NCBI GenBank assembly: GCA_001897995.1
Contig: MKRV01000037.1
Span: 1 to 39,172, forward strand
From: Alphaproteobacteria bacterium 65-37
GTDB lineage: Bacteria; Pseudomonadota; Alphaproteobacteria; Reyranellales; Reyranellaceae
Reading direction: 5' to 3'
DNA length: 39,172 nucleotides
The notes beneath the pieces are model-generated. The model was not told the origin of the DNA. It searched no databases and saw nothing but the letters and a program-made list of their open reading frames with translations. Each line of letters opens with the position of its first letter. Position 1 is the first letter of the stretch. Below, piece by piece: positions 8,503-15,894 of the stretch. The translations under genes and the position numbers were made by a program.

Positions 8503-9641
8503 GCGCCGATCTCCCGGTTGATCGCGGCGTGCAGATGGATCAGCGCAGGCTCGATGCGGCCGTAGACCACTTCGGGCAGCGCACCGGAGGCGAGGTTGGC
8601 TTGCACGCGCTCCTGCAAGGGGAAGTCCTCCCGGCCCGTCACGTCGAGCAGGATGTCGAGGTTGCGCTTCCAGTGGGCGCGCGTCTTGTCATCCGTCGGA
8701 GGCTCGGGTGCGAACAGGCTGGTCGATACCGTGCAGGATCCGGCATCGTGCGGTGTCACCTTCCAGACTTCGATATGGTCGAGCTGGTAGACGAGGAGGC
8801 CGTTGGGCACGAGGAAATACTGGGTCGTCGAGAAGGGCAGCAGCCGCCACTCCTCGCGCGGCTTGGTTTTGAGCTGTTCGACGACGTCCTTGCGCAGACC
8901 GATGGTGCGCGGGTGCGGGCCGTAGGCGTCGAAGATCAGGTCGCACATGAAATAAGGCGCGATCGAGGTCCGGTGCAGCCAGCGTATGTGGTAGGCCTCG
9001 GTGAAGGTGTCGAGGAACAGCTTCCAGTTCATCTTCCAGCTGTTGACCCGCGTCTCGACGTGGACGTAGTCGGCCAATCCGTAGTCGGCCAGCTCGTCCT
9101 CGGCGCCGCACAAGACCGTGTCGACCTCGAACGGCGCCTCACTGGTCGGATGGACGAAGATCATGCCGTATTTTTCGGCGACGGCGCGCCGATGCAGATC
9201 GCAGCTCGCCGCCACATCGTCGAAGCCGCCGGCCGAGCCCGGCCGGTTCAGCAACCTGCCGTCGTTGTCGTACGTCCAGCCGTGATAGGGGCAGACGATG
9301 CGCCGCATGCCGCCCTTGCCATTGCCGCCCAGCAAGGGAGCGCCGCGATGGCGGCAGGCATTGACCAGGGCGCGGAGACTGCCGTCAGGTTGCCGCACGA
9401 CAGCGATGGGGATGCCGCCGAGATCGGCGGTGATATAGCCGCCGGGCTCGGCGCACTCGCCGGTCAGTCCGACGAATTGCGGCCGGCCCCGGAACAGGAT
9501 CTCGCGTTCCCTGGTGAATCGGTCGGCATCGGTATAGGCGGCGGCGGGATTGCGCATGCTTTGTGGACCGAAGCCCCAGGGGAGTTCGGTATCGGCACCG
9601 ACCAGCCGGTCGAGCAGTTCGATCTGTCGTGAAACGCGCAT
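8499..9641 (-). CDS. Rieske non-heme iron oxygenase, alpha (catalytic) subunit
   Basis: A 380-residue ring-hydroxylating-type oxygenase. The [2Fe-2S] Rieske ligands are C96-x-H98 and C117-x2-H120 (ACRHRG and CPYHGW; the 18-residue gap is slightly long). The mononuclear iron site is in DTFTEAYHIRWLH, with H218 and H223, and a likely third carboxylate near D339 (REDFPLQERVQ). The start is set at ATG 9641 because AGGAGGAG precedes it; the open frame continues upstream with an Arg-rich run that is not credible protein. No ferredoxin or reductase gene is in the window, so electrons must come from elsewhere. It lies between SDR genes in a TetR-controlled operon, consistent with hydroxylation or demethylation of an organic acid. 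Confidence 0.9.
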   Translation of the reverse strand: MRVSRQIELLDRLVGADTELPWGFGPQSMRNPAAAYTDADRFTREREILFRGRPQFVGLTGECAEPGGYITADLGGIPIAVVRQPDGSLRALVNACRHRGAPLLGGNGKGGMRRIVCPYHGWTYDNDGRLLNRPGSAGGFDDVAASCDLHRRAVAEKYGMIFVHPTSEAPFEVDTVLCGAEDELADYGLADYVHVETRVNSWKMNWKLFLDTFTEAYHIRWLHRTSIAPYFMCDLIFDAYGPHPRTIGLRKDVVEQLKTKPREEWRLLPFSTTQYFLVPNGLLVYQLDHIEVWKVTPHDAGSCTVSTSLFAPEPPTDDKTRAHWKRNLDILLDVTGREDFPLQERVQANLASGALPEVVYGRIEPALIHLHAAINREIGA

Positions 9642-9690
9642 TGCTCTTCTCCTCCTGCGGCGCCGCGGGCTTGCTACCCGTTGGCGATCG

Positions 9691-10476
9691 CTATCGCGGC
9701 ATCTGGAAACCGCCCGAGACGCTGACGACCTGGCCGGTAAGCTGGCGGGCACGTTGCGATGCCAGGAACAGGACCGACCAGGCGATATCGACGGCTTCCG
9801 AGCGGCGGCGCAGCGGAATGCCGGCCTCGATGTTCTGGATCTCCTTCGGGCCCATGCCGATGTCGATGCTCCAGAGGCTGCCTTCGCCGATCTCCTCGGC
9901 CGGCGGGATCACCAGGCCAGGCGCAACCGCGTTGGCGCGGATGCCGTAGCGGCCGTATTCCTTGGCGATGGTGCGCGTGAAGGCCAGCACGCCGGCCTTC
10001 ATCGCACCGTAGTCGGACATGCGGTACTCGCCGAAAGCGGCGTCGCTGGCGATCGAGACGATCGAGCCCGCGCGCCGTTCGACCATTCGCGCCAGTACCG
10101 GCTGGGTGACGTTGAAGGTCGAAAAGAGATTGAGCTCGAAGGCCTTCTGCCAGCGGTCGGGCGACAGACCGAGAAAGAATTCGGCCTTGCCGTTCCACCC
10201 CACGTTGTTCACCAGGACGGCAATGGGACCGAGTTCGGCCTCGACCTGCTTCACCGTGGCAGCCGTGCCGTCGACGTCGGTGACGTCGAGGGCATAGACC
10301 GCCGCTCGCCCACCACTGGCCTCGATTTCCGCCTTGGTCTTGCCGGCCTGGGCGGCATCGCGATCGAAGATGGCCACGGTCGCGCCTTCGCCGGCGAATT
10401 CCTGGGCGATCGCGCGGCCGATATTCGAAGCGCCGCCGGTGACGACGACGACCTGATCGGTGAAACCGAGATCCAT
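9691..10476 (-). CDS. Short-chain dehydrogenase/reductase, BadH-like
   Basis: A 261-residue classical SDR: TGGASNIG (13-20) cofactor motif, NNVG (90-93, variant of NNAG), catalytic S144, Y156 and K160 (YGAMK), and a C-terminal GQVVSVSGGF typical of the family. MVERRAGSIVSIASDAA strongly resembles 2-hydroxycyclohexanecarboxyl-CoA dehydrogenase (BadH) of anaerobic benzoate and cyclohexanecarboxylate degradation, pointing to a hydroxyacyl-CoA substrate made by the acyl-CoA synthetase encoded 19 bases upstream. AAGGGGAAG precedes the ATG. Exact substrate unknown; family assignment secure. Confidence 0.9.
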   Translation of the reverse strand: MDLGFTDQVVVVTGGASNIGRAIAQEFAGEGATVAIFDRDAAQAGKTKAEIEASGGRAAVYALDVTDVDGTAATVKQVEAELGPIAVLVNNVGWNGKAEFFLGLSPDRWQKAFELNLFSTFNVTQPVLARMVERRAGSIVSIASDAAFGEYRMSDYGAMKAGVLAFTRTIAKEYGRYGIRANAVAPGLVIPPAEEIGEGSLWSIDIGMGPKEIQNIEAGIPLRRRSEAVDIAWSVLFLASQRARQLTGQVVSVSGGFQMPR

Positions 10477-10495
10477 GCTTGCTTCCCCTTGCGGC

Positions 10496-12250
10496 TCAGG
10501 CCTGAGCCGCCTTCAGACGTTCCTTGGCCATGGCGATCAGGTTGAATTTCTGCACCTTGCCCGTCGGCGTGGTCGGAAGCTCCGATGCCTCCAGGAAGAA
10601 GACATGCTTGGGCACCTTGAAGCGGGCGAGATGGTCACGGGCGAGCGCGATCATTTCGGCTTCGTCGAGCGCGGCGTCGGGCGTACGGACGATCCAGGCG
10701 CATCCGATTTCGCCCCAACGTTCGTCGGGGACGCCGACGACATAGGCTTGGGCCACGGCCGCGTGGCCGGTGAAGAGCTCCTCGATCTCCTTGGGCGAGA
10801 CAAGCTCGCCGCCCGACTTGTAGAGTTCCTTGGAACGGCCCGTGAGCTCGAGGTAGCCGTCCGGCCGGATGCGTCCAAGGTCGCCGGAACGGCGCCAGCC
10901 GCCGGGCAGCAGCAGCTCGGCCGTTTCCTTGGGCTTGCCGAAATAGCCGGAGGTGGCGATCGGGCCGCGGGCACAGAACTCACCTTCGGCACCGGCCGGC
11001 AGGTCCTCGCCCGTCAGCGGGTCGACGACCTTGTACTCGGCGATCAAGCCGCCCAGGGCCGGAATACCGGCCACGCCGGCATCGAGCGGCCGCCCGACCG
11101 TCGCCGACACGATCTGCAGAGGATCGCCCGGTGCCGTGAGCGTCGTCGCCGACGAAAGCTCGGTCATGCCGTAGCCGGTATAGACCTCGTCGAGGCCCAG
11201 CCGATCCTTCAAGGATTGCCAGGCCCAGACCGGCGAGGGTGCCGCCGCCATCAGCACGTCGACCAGCGAGGAGAGGTCGTAGCGACCGAGCTCCGGATGA
11301 TTGGCCAATGCCACGCCCATGGTGGGCACGATCATCATGTAGCTGGCGCGGTGCTGCTGGATGCCGGCGAAGGTCTGCACCGGATCGAAGACGAGCTGCG
11401 GGACGATTGCGCCGGCGACGAACAGGGCGGCGACCAGCCCTTGCACCAGGGCGAAGGCGTGATAGAGCGGCAGGGCCGAGAGGATGCGGCGGCCGTCCTC
11501 GAAGGCCAGATGATAGGCGCCGCCGAAGCCGGAACGCGCCAGGTTGTCGTGGGTCTGGATGACGCCCTTGGGCAACCCGGTCGTGCCCGAGGTATACATC
11601 ACGACGGCGGTATCGTCGGGGCCGGCAGGATTGGGTCCGAGAGGCGAACGATCCATTGCTCCGGCTTGCGCGATATCGCCGAGCGACAGCAGGCCGGCGT
11701 CGTTGTCCTCCAGGACGGCAACATGGGTGAGGGCATCGAAGGGGCCGAAGTTGCCCTGGCGCCAGCCCGGCGCCATCTCGTCGAAGGAGGCGAGATAGTC
11801 GAGCCCCCGGAAGGACGACATGGTCACGACCACCCGGCAGCCGGACTGCCCGATGACATAGGCCAGTTCCTTCGTCTTGAAGAGGTAGTTCACGGGGATC
11901 GCCGCCGCGCCGAGGCGCCAGATGGCGAAGACCAGCGGCACGAATTGCGGCACGTTCGCCAGCACCAGGGCGACACGGTCGCCCGGACCGACACCGAGCT
12001 TGCGCAATCCCCGAGCGATGGCCTCGGACTGCTGCAGGACATCGGCGTAGGTGAGCGTGGTGTCGTCGGTGATGACCAGCGGCCGATCGGGATATTCCCC
12101 TGCGACCCGTGCGAGGTGAGCGTCGAGAGTGGTGGCGGGCCAGGTCGGGTAACGTGCCTCGAGCAGAGCGCGCCGTTCGCGGAACGGCGCCAGCTTCGGC
12201 GCCGGCTGGCCTGGAGCCTGAGCGGCGGGGGCAAGGGTCGCAGTTGGCAT
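10496..12250 (-). CDS. AMP-forming acyl-CoA synthetase (ANL superfamily)
   Basis: A 584-residue ligase with the full motif set: YTSGTTGLPKG (219-229, P-loop), YGMTE (360-364), SGDLGRIRPDGYLELTGRSK (455-474) and the C-terminal catalytic Lys in PTGKVQK (about K566). It adenylates a carboxylic acid and transfers it to CoA; the acid is not predictable but aromatic or alicyclic acids fit the neighbours. It is the first gene of the minus-strand operon ending at 7387. GGGAG is near 12259-12263 and the promoter/operator is at 12279-12310. About 108 bases separate it from the divergent TetR gene. Confidence 0.92.
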   Translation of the reverse strand: MPTATLAPAAQAPGQPAPKLAPFRERRALLEARYPTWPATTLDAHLARVAGEYPDRPLVITDDTTLTYADVLQQSEAIARGLRKLGVGPGDRVALVLANVPQFVPLVFAIWRLGAAAIPVNYLFKTKELAYVIGQSGCRVVVTMSSFRGLDYLASFDEMAPGWRQGNFGPFDALTHVAVLEDNDAGLLSLGDIAQAGAMDRSPLGPNPAGPDDTAVVMYTSGTTGLPKGVIQTHDNLARSGFGGAYHLAFEDGRRILSALPLYHAFALVQGLVAALFVAGAIVPQLVFDPVQTFAGIQQHRASYMMIVPTMGVALANHPELGRYDLSSLVDVLMAAAPSPVWAWQSLKDRLGLDEVYTGYGMTELSSATTLTAPGDPLQIVSATVGRPLDAGVAGIPALGGLIAEYKVVDPLTGEDLPAGAEGEFCARGPIATSGYFGKPKETAELLLPGGWRRSGDLGRIRPDGYLELTGRSKELYKSGGELVSPKEIEELFTGHAAVAQAYVVGVPDERWGEIGCAWIVRTPDAALDEAEMIALARDHLARFKVPKHVFFLEASELPTTPTGKVQKFNLIAMAKERLKAAQA

Positions 12251-12271
12251 GGCGTCTACTCCCGTTGTTCT

Positions 12272-12310
12272 TTGCCGAAAATTCTAAAACACTTTAGAAA
12301 AAGACTGCAA
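12272..12310. promoter_or_regulatory. Divergent overlapping promoters of the acyl-CoA synthetase operon and tetR-type gene
   Basis: Minus strand: TTGCAG (12305-12310), an 18-base spacer, TAGAAT (12281-12286). This has the same spacing and -10 box as the monooxygenase promoter at 3763-3792. Plus strand: TTGCCG (12272-12277), a 17-base spacer, TAGAAA (12295-12300), a weaker match. Both -10 boxes lie inside the palindrome, so one bound repressor would block both directions and autoregulate. Confidence 0.55.
12279..12302. promoter_or_regulatory. Palindromic operator, copy 2 (TTCTAAA-N5-TTAGAA)
   Basis: TTCTAA (12282-12287), six bases, TTAGAA (12294-12299). It is identical to copy 1 at 3771-3794 over the first ten bases (AAATTCTAAA) and the TTAGAA arm, while five central bases and the last three differ, as expected for conserved repressor contacts. 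It is located between the acyl-CoA synthetase operon and the divergent tetR-type gene. Confidence 0.7.
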
Positions 12311-12358
12311 CCCATCTTTCCCGGAAGGCTGCACTCGCGAGAGGCTGCATTGGCAAGA

Positions 12359-13120
12359 ATGGTGTATCCGTATGGTTCCAGTTCTGGACCAATCAGGGGT
12401 GGGTCTTTGGCGGCCAGGCAAAACACCAAGTCGACGCGCGGAAAATCTGCAGGCAAGCCGGCTGCACCGTCATCATCGAAACCGAAGACGACCGACCTGC
12501 CCGCAGCGTCCCGCGCGGCATCGCCCCGCAAGTCCGACCTGACCCGACAAAGGATCCTGCAGGCGGCAGCGCGGGTATTCCGCGAGCAGGGCTATGCCGG
12601 CACACGCTTGTCGGACGTGGCGACTGCGGCCGGGATGAAGACGGGGAGCCTCTACTATCACTTCGATTCGCGCGAGGCGCTGGTCGAGGAGGTGGTCCAG
12701 GAAGGGGTGCGCCGCGCCCACGAGGTCGTGACCGAGCGGCTGCGCAAGCTGCCAGCGGATACCGGCCCACTGCAGAAGATCGAGGCGGCCATCGAGACGC
12801 ATCTCGCTTTCGTGTTGCGCGAGGGCGATATCAGCTCGGCCAGCATCCAGCTCATCTCGCAGGTTCCCGCCGAGATCCGCGAACGTACTCTGGCCGTGCA
12901 GCGTATCTATGGGGCCTTGTGGCGGCAGCTCCTGGAACAAGCACGCGACGCCGGTGCCCTTCGAGCCGACGTCAACCTGTCGGCGATCCGAATGTCGATC
13001 CTGGGCGCGCTCAACTGGGCGCCTGAATGGTATCGCCCCTCTGGGGCCAGCCCAAAGCAGATTGCCCACGACATCTCGGTCATGGTCCTGCACGGCCTGG
13101 CAAAGGGCAAAGGCTTCTAG
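12359..13120 (+). CDS. TetR/AcrR-family transcriptional regulator with a long basic N-terminal tail
   Basis: A 253-residue protein from ATG 12359. The TetR helix-turn-helix is clear: LTRQRILQAAARVFREQGY, then TRLSDVATAAGMKTGSLYYHF, preceded by about 60 residues rich in Ser, Lys, Ala and Pro that look disordered. The C-terminal domain contains LPADTGPLQKIEAAIETHL, as in TetR proteins of acyl-CoA catabolism. An alternative start is TTG 12407, preceded by GGGGTGGG, which would shorten the tail by 16 residues; neither site is decisive. The frame stays open far upstream, antisense to the acyl-CoA synthetase, but that part is not coding. It probably binds the palindromes at 12279 and 3771 and is released by a pathway acyl-CoA. 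Confidence 0.85.
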   Translation: MVYPYGSSSGPIRGGSLAARQNTKSTRGKSAGKPAAPSSSKPKTTDLPAASRAASPRKSDLTRQRILQAAARVFREQGYAGTRLSDVATAAGMKTGSLYYHFDSREALVEEVVQEGVRRAHEVVTERLRKLPADTGPLQKIEAAIETHLAFVLREGDISSASIQLISQVPAEIRERTLAVQRIYGALWRQLLEQARDAGALRADVNLSAIRMSILGALNWAPEWYRPSGASPKQIAHDISVMVLHGLAKGKGF

Positions 13121-13129
13121 ACCTTATTC

Positions 13130-13210
13130 TTGGACCGCGGGCCTCCAGGCCCGCATTCATGAGCGGACTTCGCGCGGGGTAACCCCCGCGCTTTGAGGTT
13201 CGCGGTCCAA
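13130..13210. repeat. Three-way-junction palindromic element (REP-like)
   Basis: Outer arms TTGGACCGCG (13130-13139) and CGCGGTCCAA (13201-13210) are a perfect 10-base inverted repeat. Inside are two further hairpins: GCGGGCC/GGCCCGC (13137-13154, loop TCCA) and GCGCGGGG/CCCCGCGC (13172-13191, loop TAAC). The element exactly fills the gap between convergent genes ending at 13120 and 13220. Such structures are usually dispersed extragenic repeats and can stop transcription from both sides. No second copy is in the window. Confidence 0.6.
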
Positions 13211-13219
13211 TGATCTCTT

Positions 13220-14512
13220 TCAGGCCCGCGCGACCGCCGATTCGAAGAGGGACTCGAAGCGGTCTGCAATGGCCGAAATGTCGAACGAGCCTTCGGCATA
13301 GGCGCGAGCCGCTTCGCCGAGCTTCACCCGTTTCTCCGGCGCGTCTCGCAAGCATTGGGCGGCTGCGACGAAGGCGTCGCGATGCCCTGCCGGGACGCAC
13401 TCTCCGGCGGCTGCCCGGCCGAGAACCTTCACCGACAGATTGTCGGTCGGTGCGGACAGAAGGATGGGACGGCCGGCACAGAGATAGTTCAGGACCTTGG
13501 AGGGCACCGAGAACGGACCGGCGTCGCTCTCCAGCAGGGCGACCAGGATGTCGGCCGAAGCGAGAACGTCGGCGAAGACTTCCATGGGTTGCAGCGGCAG
13601 GAGCACGAGATTGGATTGGCCCTCGGCTTTGGCACGAGCCTTCAAGGCGTCGTAGCTGACGCCCGCTCCGACGACGACGATGGCGACATCGGGATCATGC
13701 TCGAAGGACTTGGCCAGAGCCCACAGGAGGTCTGGATTGTGCTTGAGCGCCAGCGTTCCCGAATAGAGGAAGACGAACTTGTCTTCGAGGCCGTGTTCGC
13801 GGGCCCAGCGATTGTTCCTGGACCGCATCGGCAGTTGGTCGAGCGCGCCCCAGTTCGGGATGACTTCCGACTTGTCGTCGGCGACGCTGAGGCTATGCAA
13901 GGCCTGCTTGAAGTCGTCGCTGATGAGCACGATCCCGTCGCTGCGACGCAACAGGCTCGCCTCGAGATGCTTGTAGTACGCGCCCACCATATGGCCGAGG
14001 ACAGGCACCTTGCGGCGCAGGATGTGGGCGGCCGCCAGGCTGTAGAAATCCTGCATCCAGAAGACGAAGGCGGAGTCGGCGCGGCGGGCGCTTCTCAGGA
14101 TCGACGCCTGCGCTTCCAGAGGCGTATTGCCCGAGATCGTCACATCGGGGGAGAAGGACTCGATCTTCGCGCCGGCAAGCCGACCATAGAGGAGGTCCGC
14201 CTGGCGCCGTTGGATCAGGTTGCTCTTCGAATAGGCTCGACCGATCGAGATCGGTTCCACCGAGAAGCTGTCGGGATCGTCGGGTGAGCGCTGCGTGGCG
14301 CCCTTGGGGCCCGCATCCTCGGCGAAAAAGAAATGACGGACGTCGTGTCCCCGCCGGGCGAGCTCCCGCGAAAGCTCGAACTGGAAGGGATGGCCGCAAT
14401 AGTCGTGGACCGCGATTCTCTGGGACCGGATCGGCCTTTGCATGTAACGCGCGTCGACAATCGTGGCGCCGGCCCTGGTGGCGGCGCTCTCCACAGTGCT
14501 GATCTGGACCAT
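13220..14512 (-). CDS. GT4-type glycosyltransferase
   Basis: A 430-residue GT-B enzyme. The C-terminal nucleotide-sugar domain shows FLYSGTLALKHNPDLLWALA (about 248-267), VVVGAGVSYDALKARA and ESDAGPFSVPSKVLNYLCAGRPIL (about 328-351), resembling WbuB/WcaI-like transferases of exopolysaccharide or O-antigen synthesis. The N terminus contains the acceptor-side HDYCGHPFQFELSRELARRGHDV. I set the start at ATG 14512 because AGGGAG lies just before it; another ATG in frame is at 14527. It is 60 bases downstream of the epimerase gene on the same strand. Sugar and acceptor unknown. Confidence 0.85.
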   Translation of the reverse strand: MVQISTVESAATRAGATIVDARYMQRPIRSQRIAVHDYCGHPFQFELSRELARRGHDVRHFFFAEDAGPKGATQRSPDDPDSFSVEPISIGRAYSKSNLIQRRQADLLYGRLAGAKIESFSPDVTISGNTPLEAQASILRSARRADSAFVFWMQDFYSLAAAHILRRKVPVLGHMVGAYYKHLEASLLRRSDGIVLISDDFKQALHSLSVADDKSEVIPNWGALDQLPMRSRNNRWAREHGLEDKFVFLYSGTLALKHNPDLLWALAKSFEHDPDVAIVVVGAGVSYDALKARAKAEGQSNLVLLPLQPMEVFADVLASADILVALLESDAGPFSVPSKVLNYLCAGRPILLSAPTDNLSVKVLGRAAAGECVPAGHRDAFVAAAQCLRDAPEKRVKLGEAARAYAEGSFDISAIADRFESLFESAVARA

Positions 14513-14572
14513 GAATGCTCCCTGCACGACCTTGCGCGGACGCCGCCTTGGTGGCGGCTCTCCATGAGAAGG

Positions 14573-15598
14573 TTATTGCGCCGCCATCGCCTGTTGCGGC
14601 AGGGCGTTGACGACCGAGGCCTTGCCCGAGGTCATCTCGTCGTAGATCCACTTGTAGGTCTTCTCCATGCCGTCCTCGAGACGGATGGAAGGTGCCCAGT
14701 TCATCACTTGCTTGATCAGCGTGTTGTCGCTGTTGCGGCCGCGCACGCCCTTGGGCGCGTCGAGCTTGTAGCTGCGCTTCAGCTTGATGCCGGCGATCTT
14801 CTCGACGATGTCGGCGAGGCGATTGATGCTGACCAACTCGTCGCTACCGATGTTCAGTGGCTCGATGATGTCGCTTTCGGCGAGCTTGATCGTGCCCTCG
14901 GTGCAGTCGTCGATATACATGAAGGAGCGGGTCTGCTCGCCGTCGCCCCAGATCTCGATCTCATGCTTGCCCGAGAGCTTGGCCTCGATGACCTTGCGGC
15001 ACATCGCGGCCGGCGCCTTCTCGCGACCACCGTCATAAGTGCCTTCCGGCCCATAGACGTTGTGGTAGCGGGCGACGCGGGTCGCCATGCCGTAGTCCTC
15101 GCGGAAGTGACGGGCCATGCGCTCGCTGAACAGCTTCTCCCAGCCGTAGCCGTCCTCCGGCAGGGCGGGGTAGGCGTCCGACTCCTTGAGCGCCGTCACG
15201 TTGGCGTCGGTCTGCTTGTCGCCGTTGTAGACGCAGGCCGACGACGAATAGAAGAAGCGCTCCGTACCGGCTTCCTTGGCGGCGACCAGCATATGCGTGT
15301 TGATCAGCACCGACAGCATGCACTCGGCCTTGTGGGTCTCGATGAAGCCCATGCCGCCCATGTCGGCCGCCAGGTTGTAGATCGCCTTGGCATCCCTGGC
15401 AGCCTTGCGGCACGGCTCGAGCAGGGCGAGGTCGCCCACCTGGTTCTCGACGCCGGGATGCTTCTGGTACCACTCGGCAAGCGGCTTCACGTCGACGGCG
15501 CGAATCTTGGTATGACCACGCTGCTGCAGCACCTTGACCAGATGGCCACCGATGAAACCTCCGGCGCCGGTGACGACGATGAGATCATCCTTGGACAT
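14573..15598 (-). CDS. GDP-mannose 3,5-epimerase-like NAD-dependent epimerase
   Basis: A 341-residue extended SDR: TGAGGFIGGHL (10-20), catalytic YxxxK at Y151-GWE-K155, plus C122 (SSSACVY) and K194 (GGREKAPAA), the positions that in plant GDP-D-mannose 3,5-epimerase act as acid/base for double epimerisation. NLAADMGGMGFIETHKAE, WGDGEQTRSFMYIDDC and GVRGRNSDNTLIKQ match that enzyme almost word for word. It should convert GDP-mannose to GDP-L-galactose and/or GDP-L-gulose, here presumably for a surface polysaccharide rather than ascorbate. GAGGAA precedes the ATG. It is probably cotranscribed with the GT4 downstream. Confidence 0.85.
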   Translation of the reverse strand: MSKDDLIVVTGAGGFIGGHLVKVLQQRGHTKIRAVDVKPLAEWYQKHPGVENQVGDLALLEPCRKAARDAKAIYNLAADMGGMGFIETHKAECMLSVLINTHMLVAAKEAGTERFFYSSSACVYNGDKQTDANVTALKESDAYPALPEDGYGWEKLFSERMARHFREDYGMATRVARYHNVYGPEGTYDGGREKAPAAMCRKVIEAKLSGKHEIEIWGDGEQTRSFMYIDDCTEGTIKLAESDIIEPLNIGSDELVSINRLADIVEKIAGIKLKRSYKLDAPKGVRGRNSDNTLIKQVMNWAPSIRLEDGMEKTYKWIYDEMTSGKASVVNALPQQAMAAQ

Positions 15599-15643
15599 GA
15601 ACGAATTTCCTCACGAATAAATGTCGGTCTGCACACAGAAGAT

Positions 15644-15659
15644 TTCGGTGCTCACCGAA
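15644..15659. promoter_or_regulatory. Palindrome in the epimerase upstream region
   Basis: TTCGGTG-CT-CACCGAA, a perfect 7+7 inverted repeat, lies about 46 bases before the epimerase ATG on the minus strand. It could be an operator or a leader hairpin; nothing distinguishes these. Confidence 0.35.
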
Positions 15660-15747
15660 GCGCTACTGAAGAGCACGACAGCGCCGCGTGCAGTCGCCTC
15701 GAAAACTGATCGTCGACGACGACGATTGCAACGGATCGCGCGCCCAA

Positions 15748-15850
15748 CCACAGCGATGTCACGTGCGCAGCAACAGCACGACTAAGCGCAATGCATGGAC
15801 TGCAACGCATGAAACGCAACGGGCAGAGTTCCTGCCACAACGATGTCACG
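15748..15850. promoter_or_regulatory. Pair of 16-base direct repeats, CCACARCGATGTCACG
   Basis: CCACAGCGATGTCACG at 15748-15763 and CCACAACGATGTCACG at 15835-15850 differ at one base and lie 87 bases apart, in the roughly 300-base gap (15599-15894) between the LysR gene end and the epimerase start. Apart from these and the palindrome at 15644, nothing recognisable occupies the gap. They may be activator or repressor sites for the epimerase/GT4 operon. The core CRATGTCAC also appears twice before the beta-helix gene (32561 plus strand, 32658 minus strand). Confidence 0.4.
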
Positions 15851-15894
15851 GGAAAACAGAATTGCCATAAACGGCGGGATGCGGGCCGCGATCC

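Noticed and set aside
7399-8565. 388-codon plus-strand frame
   Set aside because: Antisense to the epimerase-like SDR, whose motifs are clear.
8499-9752. Longer Rieske oxygenase starting at 9752
   Set aside because: The added N terminus is an Arg-rich run overlapping the end of the SDR gene; ATG 9641 has AGGAGGAG before it.
10460-12358. Long open frame on the plus strand, continuous with the TetR gene, for over 600 codons
   Set aside because: It is antisense to a complete acyl-CoA synthetase with all motifs. The translation is low-quality shadow sequence in GC-rich DNA, and TetR homology begins only after 12359.
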